64,000 bases of DNA from Bog-159 sp963756605 (GTDB lineage Bacteria; Acidobacteriota; Terriglobia; Bryobacterales; Bryobacteraceae). The stretch lies in the NCBI GenBank assembly GCA_963756605.1, contig CAVWOT010000012.1, positions 1 to 64,000 on the forward strand. Direction: 5' to 3'. The position numbers and the translations under genes were made by a program. The notes beneath the pieces are model-generated. The model searched no databases, was not told the origin of the DNA, and was given only the letters and a program-made list of their open reading frames with translations. Each line of letters begins with the position of its first letter. The first letter of the stretch is position 1. Of this stretch, positions 1 to 8,418 are shown one piece after another.

Positions 1-75
1 GCCAAGATTGGCTTCGCGCCTCCCATCCTCAACGTCCCGGAGTTGGGAAGCGCGTCGGCGCGCCGGCCTCTCTAG
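1..75 (+). CDS. possible C-terminal end of an upstream gene
   Basis: Frame 1 is open from the window edge to a TAG at 73-75 and ends convergently with the crotonase gene on the other strand. Only 24 codons are visible, with no recognisable motif. It may be the tail of a real gene or chance. Confidence 0.2.
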   Translation, partial: AKIGFAPPILNVPELGSASARRPL

Positions 76-965
76 CGCGCGATTTCGCCCAGGTAGTATC
101 CGAGCCGATTTTCGACATCCCCCGGCCTGTGGAAGCCGCGCGCGATCAGCGCCTTGATCCCTTCCTGGGCGGCAGGTCTCCCGAGTGAAGCGATGCAGGC
201 ATCCCACCCGGCGCCGAGTTCGACGTCCGGCGGCAGACTGGTGTTGACGAGGCGCTTGGTCTGGGCGATCGCCCATTTGTCGAACTTGGCGATCCGGGTC
301 GCGAGCGCCTCTACGAACGCATCTAGCTCGGCGTCGGGTAGGGCGCGATTAATGTAGCCGTAGGCCTCGGCTTGGTCTGCTCTGATGTCTTCCGAGCTTA
401 AGAGCACCTCGAGGGCGCGGTTGCGGCCGATGAGTTCGGGAAGCCGAGCCATGGGGCCGCCGCCGGCGACCATCCCCACGCCAACCTCCCATTGCGAGAT
501 GACGGCCTTCTCGCGGCTGGCAAAGCTCATGTCGCAGGCCAGCAGGATCTCGCTGCCGTTGCCGGTCGCACGGCCGCGGATGAGGGCGATGGATGCGACT
601 GGCAGGCGGGTCAGACGCACGAGAAAGTCCGGCCAAGGCGGCAAGCCTGTGGGACCGGGCGGCAGTGCGGTCAGGTCCTCGAGGTTGGCCAAAAAATCCG
701 AGTGATTCAGGAAGTAGTCGTCGACCGCGCTGTCGAAGACCACGACCCTGACGTGCTCATCGGCCTGGAGAGCATCGATGACTTCCTGGAATTCCCGGAG
801 CATTTCCGGGCCCATGACGTTGATCGGCGGGTTGTCGATAGTGATGCGCCAATGGGCGGGCGACCGCCGGGTCAGGCGAATCTGTGCGGGTTTCGTAGGG
901 GTGTTCACAGTTGCAGTGGGATTTTCCTTCGTAGCCGATTTCGTGCGTGCGTTCACAGTTGTCAT
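72..965 (-). CDS. enoyl-CoA hydratase/isomerase (crotonase) family protein
   Basis: This is a crotonase-fold protein of 297 aa, expected to hydrate, isomerise or otherwise process acyl-CoA thioesters in the cytoplasm. The core shows NPPINVMGPEML near the N-terminus, RGRATGNGSEILLACDMSFA as the CoA/oxyanion-hole segment, then VGVGMVAGGGPMARLPELIG and the RALEVLL helix typical of the family. The first 35 residues are a low-complexity Thr/Lys-rich extension. I start at the ATG at 965 because GGGAG lies just upstream of it; an ATG at 977 is the alternative. The gene stands alone, so the substrate cannot be inferred. Confidence 0.85.
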   Translation of the reverse strand: MTTVNARTKSATKENPTATVNTPTKPAQIRLTRRSPAHWRITIDNPPINVMGPEMLREFQEVIDALQADEHVRVVVFDSAVDDYFLNHSDFLANLEDLTALPPGPTGLPPWPDFLVRLTRLPVASIALIRGRATGNGSEILLACDMSFASREKAVISQWEVGVGMVAGGGPMARLPELIGRNRALEVLLSSEDIRADQAEAYGYINRALPDAELDAFVEALATRIAKFDKWAIAQTKRLVNTSLPPDVELGAGWDACIASLGRPAAQEGIKALIARGFHRPGDVENRLGYYLGEIAR

Positions 966-1059
966 GATTTCTCCCATGATGGTCTGTTTACTCCAAAGTT
1001 GTCGTCGGATCGGGCGCCCGCATTACGCGCGAGCAGGCACTAAGCGTCGCTCCCTCCGT

Positions 1060-1620
1060 TCACCTCTTGCCGTACGCCGTGAAAATGTAATCCTTAGCCG
1101 CCACTCTCGTATGGCACGCAAAGCCGCAATTGACGACGCCGCTGGCGTCGGGTTTGAACGTGTCCGACGCGGGATTATAGTCAAACGCGGCGTACGCCCA
1201 TCCCTTCGTGTCAGGGAATTTCTTGCTGTTCTTCTCGATGAAGAAAACGTCTTGTAAGGTGTCCGGTACTCTCACAAAAAAAGGGGCCTCGTCGTTCTTT
1301 TTCGGTTTCCACTCGATTTTTGCAATCTTAGAGCCGTCGGGAAAAGGCTTGCCGTTGCCGGGAACGCCGGCCCGGTAGGCATCGATCATCGTGGGATTGG
1401 CGACCATCACTTTCAGCAGCTCTTCAGTCTGACTGACGGCGACAACCTGCCAGTTCTCGTACCCCTTGAAGTCAGAGAATGCGAGCCCATTTGGCACGTG
1501 CAGTGTGTACTTGTCCTGCGCGGCAAAGACCCTGCCGCCCAGGACCGCTAGCGCTATGCCAAGTGCGGCTGCCAAAACGACTCGGAAACTGCGTGAAGGC
1601 AAGAAAGCTTTGTCAAACAC
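1060..1620 (-). CDS. cytochrome P460 family exported protein
   Basis: An N-terminal signal peptide (about residues 14-34, ending VFAAQ) is followed by a P460-like domain: KGYENWQVVAVSQTEELLKV, then NPTMIDAYRAG and a PFPDGSKIAKIEWKPKK strand. The heme-attachment site near the C-terminus is CGFACH, which is CX3CH rather than the usual CX2CH. P460 proteins are periplasmic c-type heme proteins linked to oxidation of small nitrogen compounds. The actual substrate here is unknown. The gene is monocistronic and lies between a crotonase and a decayed region. Confidence 0.8.
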   Translation of the reverse strand: MFDKAFLPSRSFRVVLAAALGIALAVLGGRVFAAQDKYTLHVPNGLAFSDFKGYENWQVVAVSQTEELLKVMVANPTMIDAYRAGVPGNGKPFPDGSKIAKIEWKPKKNDEAPFFVRVPDTLQDVFFIEKNSKKFPDTKGWAYAAFDYNPASDTFKPDASGVVNCGFACHTRVAAKDYIFTAYGKR

Positions 1621-1959
1621 GACTTCCTCCTGCTCGGATGTGCTTATGCGCAGCGGAGCGCATTTTTAGTTATAAGTGCAAGCTTCGGGCCAGGTTTTGC
1701 CGCTGGGTCCGAAATGCTGGAAATTGCCTTGATTTGAGCGGCTTAGCGTGAACGCTTGTGGGCTCGGGCGGCATTGTCCAGGTATCCGATGTCGGACGAT
1801 TGACGGCGGGTTGACACTCCAGCGGCTGTTCGTCGGTCGCCAGGATTGTCAAGTGCTGGGTCCGGATGTGTGACCGCCAACTTAGCGCCGGCCAGTCGCC
1901 GTTCAGTGATTCGGGCGAAACGCGATCGGCCGTGGAATGCTTTACCTCTTCGACACCGA

Positions 1960-2098
1960 AAAGAGCGTCGGAGATCGCACCGCGTACGAGACTCGCGACG
2001 GCTTCCGCACTCGTCGCGTCTCCGCACAGCACTCGGTGATTTCCGAGCAGCCACAATTCGCCAAGCCGGCAGACCGGCGTTCCCGGAAGCGGCCATAC
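1960..2098 (-). pseudogene. ParB/DNA-methylase type fragment
   Basis: The minus strand encodes VCRLGELWLLGNHRVLCGDA, followed by TSAEAVASLVRG. This matches the segment just before the catalytic DPPY motif of N6/N4 DNA methylases fused to ParB-like domains. The frame then runs into unrelated sequence with no DPPY and no methylase body. The fragment overlaps, in another frame, the end of the decarboxylase remnant. I read it as a relic left by rearrangement. Confidence 0.5.
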
Positions 2099-2189
2099 TG
2101 CGTTCGCTTTCTTCGTCGTTTTCTATGGTGCCGGTAAGCATCAGAGCCGCGAGAAGGGCATCGTGCACGTTGATTTTTACTGTCATCAC

Positions 2190-2535
2190 ACAACGCGTCT
2201 GAATGCAGGCGACAATGACCAGGGGCGCATGGTTGTACCAAGCACTTTCGATGTTCCCCATCGACATTTCCGAACCGGCGGCGGTATGCAGGATCACAAG
2301 CACCGCCTTACCATTCGCCTGGGCGTAGCTACCGCCATGCCGATAGCCGATCTTCCTGCAATACGAGGAGGTATCGAAAAACGTCCGGGAAATCTTTGTG
2401 AAACGACTCCTCAGTGGTACCGGGGTTACCGAAGATCGTTGTGAGATTCAGCCGGCGTGCAACTTCGAAAAAAGCCTCGCGAACTGTCGTCGGTTTCGGA
2501 GCGATCGTGCTTCTTCTTGAATTTCGGCGATTCAT
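2190..2535 (-). pseudogene. thiamine-diphosphate decarboxylase remnant (benzoylformate decarboxylase-like)
   Basis: The start of a TPP enzyme is recognisable in two frames. The first piece (about 2535-2340) has TVREAFFEVARRLNLTTIFG then NPGTTEESFHKDFPD. After a frameshift the second piece (2303-2190) has LHTAAGSEMSMGNIESAWYN followed by HAPLVIVA. This corresponds to the N-terminal pyrimidine-binding domain of benzoylformate-decarboxylase-like enzymes. The remaining roughly 400 residues are missing, so the gene is dead. Confidence 0.65.
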
Positions 2536-2625
2536 GCCAGAATTTCACCTGATGCATGTTAATTCCTTAGGTCCAGGACCCGTCCGGCCGACTCGCTTGC
2601 CTGATCGGAAGTGTCCATGCCCACA

Positions 2626-3351
2626 CTACCATTTCCCGTTGTGCATGCCCGCGTCCACGTGCAGCACCTCTCCAGTGACATGACGAGCCTCCGTCAGATA
2701 AACGATCGCGTCGACAATGTCGGCAACGTCCGGTAGCTCGCCCATCGGCGAAAGGCTCTTCAGAAACTCTCTGGAATCATTTGCGTGCATCGGCGTATCG
2801 ACTTCTCCCGGAGCCACGGCATTGAACCGTATGCCTTCCTTCGCGTACTCCATGGCGAGGCTCCGTGTGATCGTCTCGAGTCCGCCTTTCGTGACCATGG
2901 CGAGCGAAGCGGTAATGCCCGCGATAGGATGCTCAACCATCGCGCTGGTGACACAAGTTACGCTCCCGCCGCTGTTTTGCATCAGCATTTGCTTGACGGC
3001 AAGCTGCGTGATATTGATGTAGCCTCGCAGGTTCGTTCCAGACAGCTTTTCGAAATCCTCCGCCGTGTAGTCCGTAAATGGTTTCGTGAAGAAGATGCCC
3101 GCGTTATTGATGACACCATCTATCGAGCCAAAGACCTTCATTGCCGTCGAAGCGATCTCGCGGGCGGTGGAAGGGTCGCCGATGTCACCTCGTACCACAG
3201 CCAGCCGATCCGTCGCAGCGAAGGTGGACATTGTGATGTTCAGTGAGTTGGCGACTACATTATAACCACGCTCGATGAAGGCGTTCGTAACTCCAGCACC
3301 AATTCCTTTGGACGCACCGGTCACGATCATCGTCTTGCGTTTTGTTTCCAT
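2626..3351 (-). CDS. SDR family NAD(P)-dependent oxidoreductase
   Basis: This is a 241-aa classical-length short-chain dehydrogenase/reductase. The nucleotide motif TGASKGIG is at residues 11-18, NNAG follows near residue 86, and the C-terminal RFNAVAPGEVDTPMH segment is intact. The catalytic Lys lies in AMVTKGG, but the position four residues before it is Ala rather than the usual Tyr of YxxxK, so activity or substrate handling may be atypical. Some related SDRs appear to share this change. Upstream is the VOC remnant; no operon partner is visible. Confidence 0.85.
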   Translation of the reverse strand: METKRKTMIVTGASKGIGAGVTNAFIERGYNVVANSLNITMSTFAATDRLAVVRGDIGDPSTAREIASTAMKVFGSIDGVINNAGIFFTKPFTDYTAEDFEKLSGTNLRGYINITQLAVKQMLMQNSGGSVTCVTSAMVEHPIAGITASLAMVTKGGLETITRSLAMEYAKEGIRFNAVAPGEVDTPMHANDSREFLKSLSPMGELPDVADIVDAIVYLTEARHVTGEVLHVDAGMHNGKW

Positions 3352-3667
3352 TGTCTTCGGCGACTCCTAAATCGTTCCAGCAGAATTGCTTGCACTACGA
3401 CAAAAGCAATGGAGTGGCCGTCGCTAAATCACTGAAAACCGAAAGTCCCGCGCACCGGCCGATACTCACATGTCCGCAGTGCGAGTCGGTGGTTCGACGT
3501 GAGAAGGGGACCCGACGCCACGTTGGAAAGCCAACAGGAGCCCGAAGGAGATCATTTGCGTCGAGGTCCCTGCGCATATATACCGATAGCCCGCCTCCCC
3601 AAGGGAGCGAATCGCTTCGTGCACCGGGCGAAGGTTCGAACGTCCCGTTGTTTTATCGCTTGCCAAA
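3352..3667. other. intergenic stretch, no supported gene
   Basis: Open frames here overlap one another on both strands, have poor composition and match no family I recognise. The minus strand upstream of the SDR gene would be the place for its promoter, but no clear -35/-10 pair is seen. Confidence 0.4.
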
Positions 3668-3961
3668 TTAACTGCGGTTGTTGAACCAGTCGAGGGCGAT
3701 TTCAGTATATTGGCCGACCTCGATGAGGTAGCCGTCGGGATTACGCATGTAGCAGCGCCATTCCCAGCCGTGATTGTCTAATGGCTCGGTAAGAAAGAGC
3801 GCTCCTTTGTCGCCCCATTGTTTGTAGCAGGCCCAGTTGTCGGCGACACGCAAATTAAGGAAGCTACTCACTCTTTTCAGATCCGACGGTGTTTCAAGAA
3901 GGACCTCTGGCTTATCGGGAGTCGGGCCACCGCCGGAATTGAGAATGATCCAGGTATTAGC
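3668..3961 (-). pseudogene. VOC (glyoxalase/bleomycin-resistance) family protein, N-terminally truncated
   Basis: The frame encodes the C-terminal two thirds of a VOC-fold protein: NTWIILNSGGGPTPDKPEV, then VADNWACYKQWGDKGALFL and YMRNPDGYLIEVGQY, with the metal-ligand Glu of the last strand (LIEVGQY) present. It is about 97 codons against 120-130 for the family, and no N-terminal strand or start is visible upstream of about 3961. A shorter internal start would remove half the fold. A 5' deletion is the simplest explanation. Confidence 0.65.
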
Positions 3962-4010
3962 CAGCCTGCCTGTCGCTCATCAAGCCACCCGCTCCGCAGG
4001 GTGTCTCGGT

Positions 4011-4047
4011 TCAGCGGCGCCGAAGCGCCGCGCCGGCTAAAGCCGCC
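4011..4047. repeat. REP-like tandem hairpins
   Basis: Two short inverted repeats lie side by side: GGCGCcgaaGCGCC and GCCGGctaaaGCCG. They resemble the REP palindromes further right in stem length and loop but differ in sequence, so they may be a second REP class. Confidence 0.4.
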
Positions 4048-4115
4048 CTTCAATAGTCCGCGCGCACTACGAAGATTCTGACAGCTTGTAATACTGGTGT
4101 AAGCTTAAAAAACGG

Positions 4116-4769
4116 ATGTCCGGCGCGCTCGCAGATCTTCTGCAGTTTTCCTTCGTGGCGCTGACTTCGGTGTTTTTCCTGGTCGACCCCATTGCGGCTA
4201 TTCCCACCTTCCTCGCTATGACCGCAGAGCAGGATCCGGGAGGGCGCCGCCGCATGGCAAAGCGCGCGGCCTGGACGTGCCTGGTGGTGCTCACCGGCTT
4301 CGCCGCGGCGGGCAAGCTGATCTTCCGGCTATTTGGGATCACGCTACCGGCCTTCAAGATTGCGGGGGGCGTGATCCTGCTGCTCATCGGGCTGGATATG
4401 CTGCGCGCACGCCGGTCGCCAACCAAGGAGACACCCGGCGACGCTGCGGAAGGGGCAGAAAGAGAAGACGTCGGAATCATTCCGCTGGGTATACCCATGC
4501 TGGCCGGTCCCGGCTCGATTTCCACGGTTATGGTGCTCACCGGCGGCATGCCAGACTGGTGGTACGCGGTCCCCGTGTTTCTGGCCATTTTGGCCGTTTC
4601 CCTCTCGTCGTACGCGATCCTGGCCGGGGCCGACCGCGTGCGGCAGTATCTGGGAGAGACCGGAATTCGAATCCTCACACGCCTCATGGGCCTGATGCTC
4701 ACGGCTATTGCCGTACAGTTCATGTTGAACGGTCTGGGAGATGTGGGCCTGGTCAAAGCCGTCCATTGA
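4116..4769 (+). CDS. MarC family integral membrane protein
   Basis: This 217-aa protein has about six hydrophobic segments and the MarC/NAAT signatures: FFLVDPIAAIPTFLAMT in the first half and the repeated IIPLGIPMLAGPGSISTVMV in the second. MarC proteins are inner-membrane proteins of uncertain transport function. Length and topology are normal. A poorly conserved loop (about residues 95-118, Glu-rich) separates the halves. It is followed 95 bp later by an unrelated exported coiled-coil gene. Confidence 0.9.
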   Translation: MSGALADLLQFSFVALTSVFFLVDPIAAIPTFLAMTAEQDPGGRRRMAKRAAWTCLVVLTGFAAAGKLIFRLFGITLPAFKIAGGVILLLIGLDMLRARRSPTKETPGDAAEGAEREDVGIIPLGIPMLAGPGSISTVMVLTGGMPDWWYAVPVFLAILAVSLSSYAILAGADRVRQYLGETGIRILTRLMGLMLTAIAVQFMLNGLGDVGLVKAVH

Positions 4770-4864
4770 AAATTGGCGCTCTTCGACATAGCCGGCCTAA
4801 CCGGTGTCGCCTTCCGGTCGTCCAACCGGTTGGCAGTCACAGGTTGGTTGGGGAGGGAGCAGCT

Positions 4865-5539
4865 ATGGCTCGCTACGGAAAATCAGACTACCGCATGTTT
4901 CGTATTATCCTGCTGGGCGCAACGCTGGTCCTGCTGGCAGTCGCCCAGGATCCAGCACCGCCCGCTCGCGACACCGCGAGGGTGACTCGATACCTGATCG
5001 TTTCGGGGGACTCTTCGAGCGGGTCCTGGGATAGCCGGGACGAGCCGCGTTTCACAGAATGGCGCTCCAAATATGGCGCGCATTATGCCTGGTTCCGGCA
5101 GGATGGCCGGGACTACATCGTGACTGACAGCCGCATTCTGGCCCAATTGGACGATGCCATGGCTCCCCAACGCGAGGTCAACCGCCAGCAAGCCGAAGTC
5201 AATCGTCACCAGGCGGAGGTGAATCGCTTGCAAGATGGCGTTAACAGCCAGCAGGCGGACGTGAATCGCGCGCAGGCAGAAGTCAACCGGCAACAAGCTC
5301 TGGTGAACGAGGGAACCGAGGCACAGTCCCGCGTGGACCGGAACCAGTCCGAGGTCAATAGCCGGCAGCACGCCGTGAACGCCGAACAGGATATAGTGAA
5401 CCGGAGGCAAGCCGGGGTCAATAAAGAGCAAGAAGCGGTCAACCAAATGCAGGCGCGCGCCTCGGCCGAGATCGACAAAGCTCTGCAGGCAGTATTCGAC
5501 TCGGCGCGAAAAAAAGGCTTTGGCCTGGAAGCTCGTTAG
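4865..5539 (+). CDS. exported protein with a long VN-x-QQ heptad repeat
   Basis: The ATG at 4865 has GGAGGGAG upstream. An N-terminal hydrophobic segment (about residues 12-27) ends in VAQDPAPPA and is probably a signal peptide. A globular stretch (about 35-100) follows. From about residue 100 to 190 comes a run of seven-residue repeats of the form VNRQQAE, VNRHQAE, VNSQQAD, with Val and Asn spaced every seven residues over about 13 repeats. Such phasing predicts an extended parallel coiled coil. I do not recognise the family. A periplasmic structural or sensor role is a guess. Confidence 0.75.
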   Translation: MARYGKSDYRMFRIILLGATLVLLAVAQDPAPPARDTARVTRYLIVSGDSSSGSWDSRDEPRFTEWRSKYGAHYAWFRQDGRDYIVTDSRILAQLDDAMAPQREVNRQQAEVNRHQAEVNRLQDGVNSQQADVNRAQAEVNRQQALVNEGTEAQSRVDRNQSEVNSRQHAVNAEQDIVNRRQAGVNKEQEAVNQMQARASAEIDKALQAVFDSARKKGFGLEAR

Positions 5540-5666
5540 TGGCGCGTGGTTGGCTGCGCCGTGGTCTTTCGCGCACAAATGTGACGACCATGCACGGTTT
5601 CCGGTTCGCCAGCGCGTTCGCTCGCTGGATTTCTGCGAACGGCCACCGATCTGCTATAGCCGGGCC

Positions 5667-6089
5667 ATGCCCATACGCATGCCCAGATTAGTTCTTTGTC
5701 TGCTACCCGTGCTTGCCTGTCTACCGCTGGCGGCGCAAGACGCCGATGCGCAAAAAAAGTTCGCCGGCACGTGGGAGGCGAAATACAAGGACAAGGTGAT
5801 TTGCACTATCAGGGTGAAGGCCGGTGAGACGATATCCGGCGAAACGGCGGATTGCACGATTAACGTTGACCAGAACGGCGACCTACAGGAGCCGGATTCC
5901 ACTCAACATGCCGACGAGGCTTCTCCCATGCTCAACCCGCGGGTTCGCGGCGATACGCTTGCGTTCGAGAACAAGGACAATGACGAGGTAATCAAATTTG
6001 AAATGAAGCTTGTTGGCGATGGACAGGCCGAGTTGACAATCCTGGATTCCCCGGTCCCGCTCAAGCCGATTCACTTCGCGAGGAAGTAA
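5667..6089 (+). CDS. small exported protein of unknown function
   Basis: The protein has 140 aa. MPIRMPRLVLCLLPVLACLP is a clear secretion signal, with cleavage likely near PLAAQ. The mature part begins KKFAGTWEAKYKDKVICTIR and looks like a small beta-sheet domain (GTW motif, alternating strands). It contains two cysteines that could form a disulfide. A longer reading frame begins at 5520, but codons upstream of 5667 do not look coding. No function is claimed. Confidence 0.7.
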   Translation: MPIRMPRLVLCLLPVLACLPLAAQDADAQKKFAGTWEAKYKDKVICTIRVKAGETISGETADCTINVDQNGDLQEPDSTQHADEASPMLNPRVRGDTLAFENKDNDEVIKFEMKLVGDGQAELTILDSPVPLKPIHFARK

Positions 6090-6105
6090 GGCTTACGATA
6101 GAGTC

Positions 6106-6654
6106 GTGAAGGTAGAGCGTCACCAAGGCACGATATTGTTTGCCGAATACTGCAGTCGGGTACAGGAGCACCTGGGGCATTTTCATGGCATCCGCGTGGT
6201 GACGCGGGATATTCCCGACCCGCTGACCGGGGACCTGGACGGGGCGGAGATTCACATCGATTGCGCCGTGAGTCCCGAGCAGCGGCTTTTCCTGCTGGCG
6301 CACCTGTTTGGCCATACGGTCCAGTGGAACGTAGACGCGCGATTGTTCGAGATCGGCAGGCCGCAAACGCCTCCGGTGAGCCCGGATCGGCTGCCCGCGA
6401 TTATCGAATATGAGCGCCAGGCGGCGAGCTACGGGTTGAGCATGCTCCATGAGGTGGGGATCACGGATATCGATCAGTGGTTCTGCGATTACACCGCTTG
6501 CGATATGGCGTACCTGCTGGATTACTATCGAAGTGGGGAAAAGCGCGACTTCCAGAGCTTCTGGCGGGACGGCACCTCGCTCATAGAAGTGAAAACGATT
6601 CCGCCGTTTGTCCCCACGAAGAGAGTTTTCCGTCTGGATGGCATCGTGATCTAA
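6106..6654 (+). CDS. ImmA/IrrE-like protein with a degenerate HExxH motif
   Basis: This is a 182-aa cytoplasmic protein starting at GTG 6106. The segment EQRLFLLAHLFGHTVQWNVD sits where ImmA/IrrE-type peptidases have HELGH, but the motif reads HLFGH, so the catalytic Glu is missing although both His remain. A second acidic cluster follows (EYERQAASYG, about residues 105-114), similar to the family's third zinc ligand region. It may be a pseudo-protease or a zinc-binding protein. It ends just before a REP palindrome. Confidence 0.6.
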   Translation: MKVERHQGTILFAEYCSRVQEHLGHFHGIRVVTRDIPDPLTGDLDGAEIHIDCAVSPEQRLFLLAHLFGHTVQWNVDARLFEIGRPQTPPVSPDRLPAIIEYERQAASYGLSMLHEVGITDIDQWFCDYTACDMAYLLDYYRSGEKRDFQSFWRDGTSLIEVKTIPPFVPTKRVFRLDGIVI

Positions 6655-6705
6655 GGGGACGGCGAACTGAAGTTCGCCGCGGCACGCTAAAGCGTGCGCC
6701 ACAGT
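6655..6705. repeat. REP palindrome 1
   Basis: Tandem hairpins GGCGAACTgaAGTTCGCC (6661-6678) and GCACGCTaaAGCGTGC lie between the ImmA-like gene and the convergent AAA+ gene. The last codons and stop of the AAA+ gene lie inside this element. Three related copies occur at 10.2, 10.8 and 11.8 kb. Confidence 0.8.
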
Positions 6706-8414
6706 TCTTGGGCACGGCGGATCACTTCCGCACGATCGATATCCTTATATTTGGCTGGCAACAGGCTGCGGCTGGTGCATTCGAGGACGGCGGCCAGGTT
6801 CTGCATTTCGATTTCGGTGGGGTAGGACGGCGGAATGAAATCCTCGAGTGCGGATATGAGATCGTCCAGGCTGAGAGCCGCATTGTTCTTGAGCACCGAT
6901 TTCATGCGCGCCCGCGTGAGCACGGCTTCGACGTCCGCGCCCGAGAGCGGGCCGGAGTGGTCCAGGAAATACTTTTCGGCCTCCGGCGAGGGCAGCTTCG
7001 TGCCCGTCTTCTTTTGCATGGCGCGCAGCATGGCCAGGCGCTCTTCCTCGGTTTCGGGATAGAACAGGGCGAGGTGCTCTTCGGCGCGTCCCTGCCGTTT
7101 CAGATCGACGGGCAGCAGATCCGGGCGGCTGGTCAGCAGGAACCAGATCACTTTGCCGCGCAACTCGGTGTTGCCCATGAACTGGGCGATCTGCGCAAAA
7201 ACGCGATTGCTTACGCCGCTGTCTCCGGACATGGAACGATTACCCAACTGCGCGTCGGCTTCGTCCACCATCACGGCGATGGGGCACATGGCCTGCAGGA
7301 GATTCAGCACACGCTCCAGGTTTCCCTCCGTGACGCCTTGCCACATGCTGCGGAAATTTTTGAGCGCGACGACCGGGATGCCCACTTCGCCGGCGAAGCA
7401 GGTAGTGAGAAAAGTCTTGCCAGTGCCCACGGGGCCGCAGATCACATACCCCATGGGCACCACCTCCGTGTTTCCGGAACGAATGGCTGCGGCTGCATCC
7501 CGCAGCTTCTGCTTGGCCGGTTCATGGCCCGCCACCATGGACAAATCGAAGCGGCTTTGGATGAATTCGAGCAGACCGCCGGACTCGGCTTCGATCAGTT
7601 CCTTCTTGCGCTGGGCGAGGAATGCGGTGGTGAGCGGCCGCTTGTTCTGCACGGCATGCGAAATCACGGATTGCAGTTGCACGCGTTTGAGGCCCGCCCC
7701 GAGCTTGGCGAGCGCGGTGTCGGAAACGTCGGAGCCGGGCGGCAGAGGCGCGCACGCCAGTTGTGCACGGATGAAGTCGAGCCTCTCGTTTTCGTCCGGC
7801 AGAGGGATCTGGATGGATGCCACGCCGGGGTTCTGTACGATGCCCTGGTTCAGCTCGATCTGATTCGCGGCGATCAGGCAGATGGTGACATCGGCGCGAA
7901 GGAACGCCAAATTCTGCGCCCAGCGTTTCAGGATAACCAGGGCGTTGCGGTCATCTGCGGGCATGCTGGAGACATCACCGGCGGGAGCCACGGTCTCGGC
8001 GAAATCCAGGATGAGGGCGATCTTCTTGCCATCGGCGATGCGCAGCCGCAGATAATTATCCAGGATATTCAGGACGCCGTCGGGGTTGCGCGGCAAGGCC
8101 TGCGCGTAGTTGGTCTGATGAAAACTGTCGTAGCCAGAGAGCGCCGTGCGAAAGTCGGCCTGCATCTCGGGACGCGCGAAGCTCAAGCCGCCGCCGCGGT
8201 CGTATGTCATTACCAGGTCGCGGCGGCCGAATAGAGCCTGATTCAGGAAGGAAAGCAGCGGCACGTATTCGATCGCGGCGCCGCGATCTAACGGGACTAC
8301 ATCGTGCACGTTCCCGTAGAGCACGAAGACGGAGAGCGTGCGCGAGTAGTATTTCTCGGAGAGTGACTGAGCCCATGCGGGCATCTGCATGGGGGTCTGG
8401 GTGGCGGGGGGCAT
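6687..8414 (-). CDS. two-domain AAA+ ATPase of the PspA/ABC operon
   Basis: The protein has 575 aa. The second AAA+ module is complete: Walker A GPVGTGKT at about 327-334, Walker B IAVMVDEAD at about 379-387, sensor 1 IWFLLTSRPD and an arginine-finger-like LKRQGR. The N-terminal half (residues 20-250) looks like a degenerate AAA+ module, with a Walker-B-like KIALILDF and a sensor-like ICLIAANQ but no Walker A. It is the last gene of the operon and starts 4 bp after the membrane coiled-coil gene with no strong ribosome site, which suggests coupling. Its partner or substrate in remodelling is unknown; PspA is the obvious candidate. Confidence 0.85.
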   Translation of the reverse strand: MPPATQTPMQMPAWAQSLSEKYYSRTLSVFVLYGNVHDVVPLDRGAAIEYVPLLSFLNQALFGRRDLVMTYDRGGGLSFARPEMQADFRTALSGYDSFHQTNYAQALPRNPDGVLNILDNYLRLRIADGKKIALILDFAETVAPAGDVSSMPADDRNALVILKRWAQNLAFLRADVTICLIAANQIELNQGIVQNPGVASIQIPLPDENERLDFIRAQLACAPLPPGSDVSDTALAKLGAGLKRVQLQSVISHAVQNKRPLTTAFLAQRKKELIEAESGGLLEFIQSRFDLSMVAGHEPAKQKLRDAAAAIRSGNTEVVPMGYVICGPVGTGKTFLTTCFAGEVGIPVVALKNFRSMWQGVTEGNLERVLNLLQAMCPIAVMVDEADAQLGNRSMSGDSGVSNRVFAQIAQFMGNTELRGKVIWFLLTSRPDLLPVDLKRQGRAEEHLALFYPETEEERLAMLRAMQKKTGTKLPSPEAEKYFLDHSGPLSGADVEAVLTRARMKSVLKNNAALSLDDLISALEDFIPPSYPTEIEMQNLAAVLECTSRSLLPAKYKDIDRAEVIRRAQELWRTL

Positions 8415-8418
8415 GGGT

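Noticed and set aside
4277..4864. Long plus-strand extension upstream of the coiled-coil protein
   Set aside because: It lies within the MarC gene in another frame. The strong ribosome site at 4865 marks the real start.
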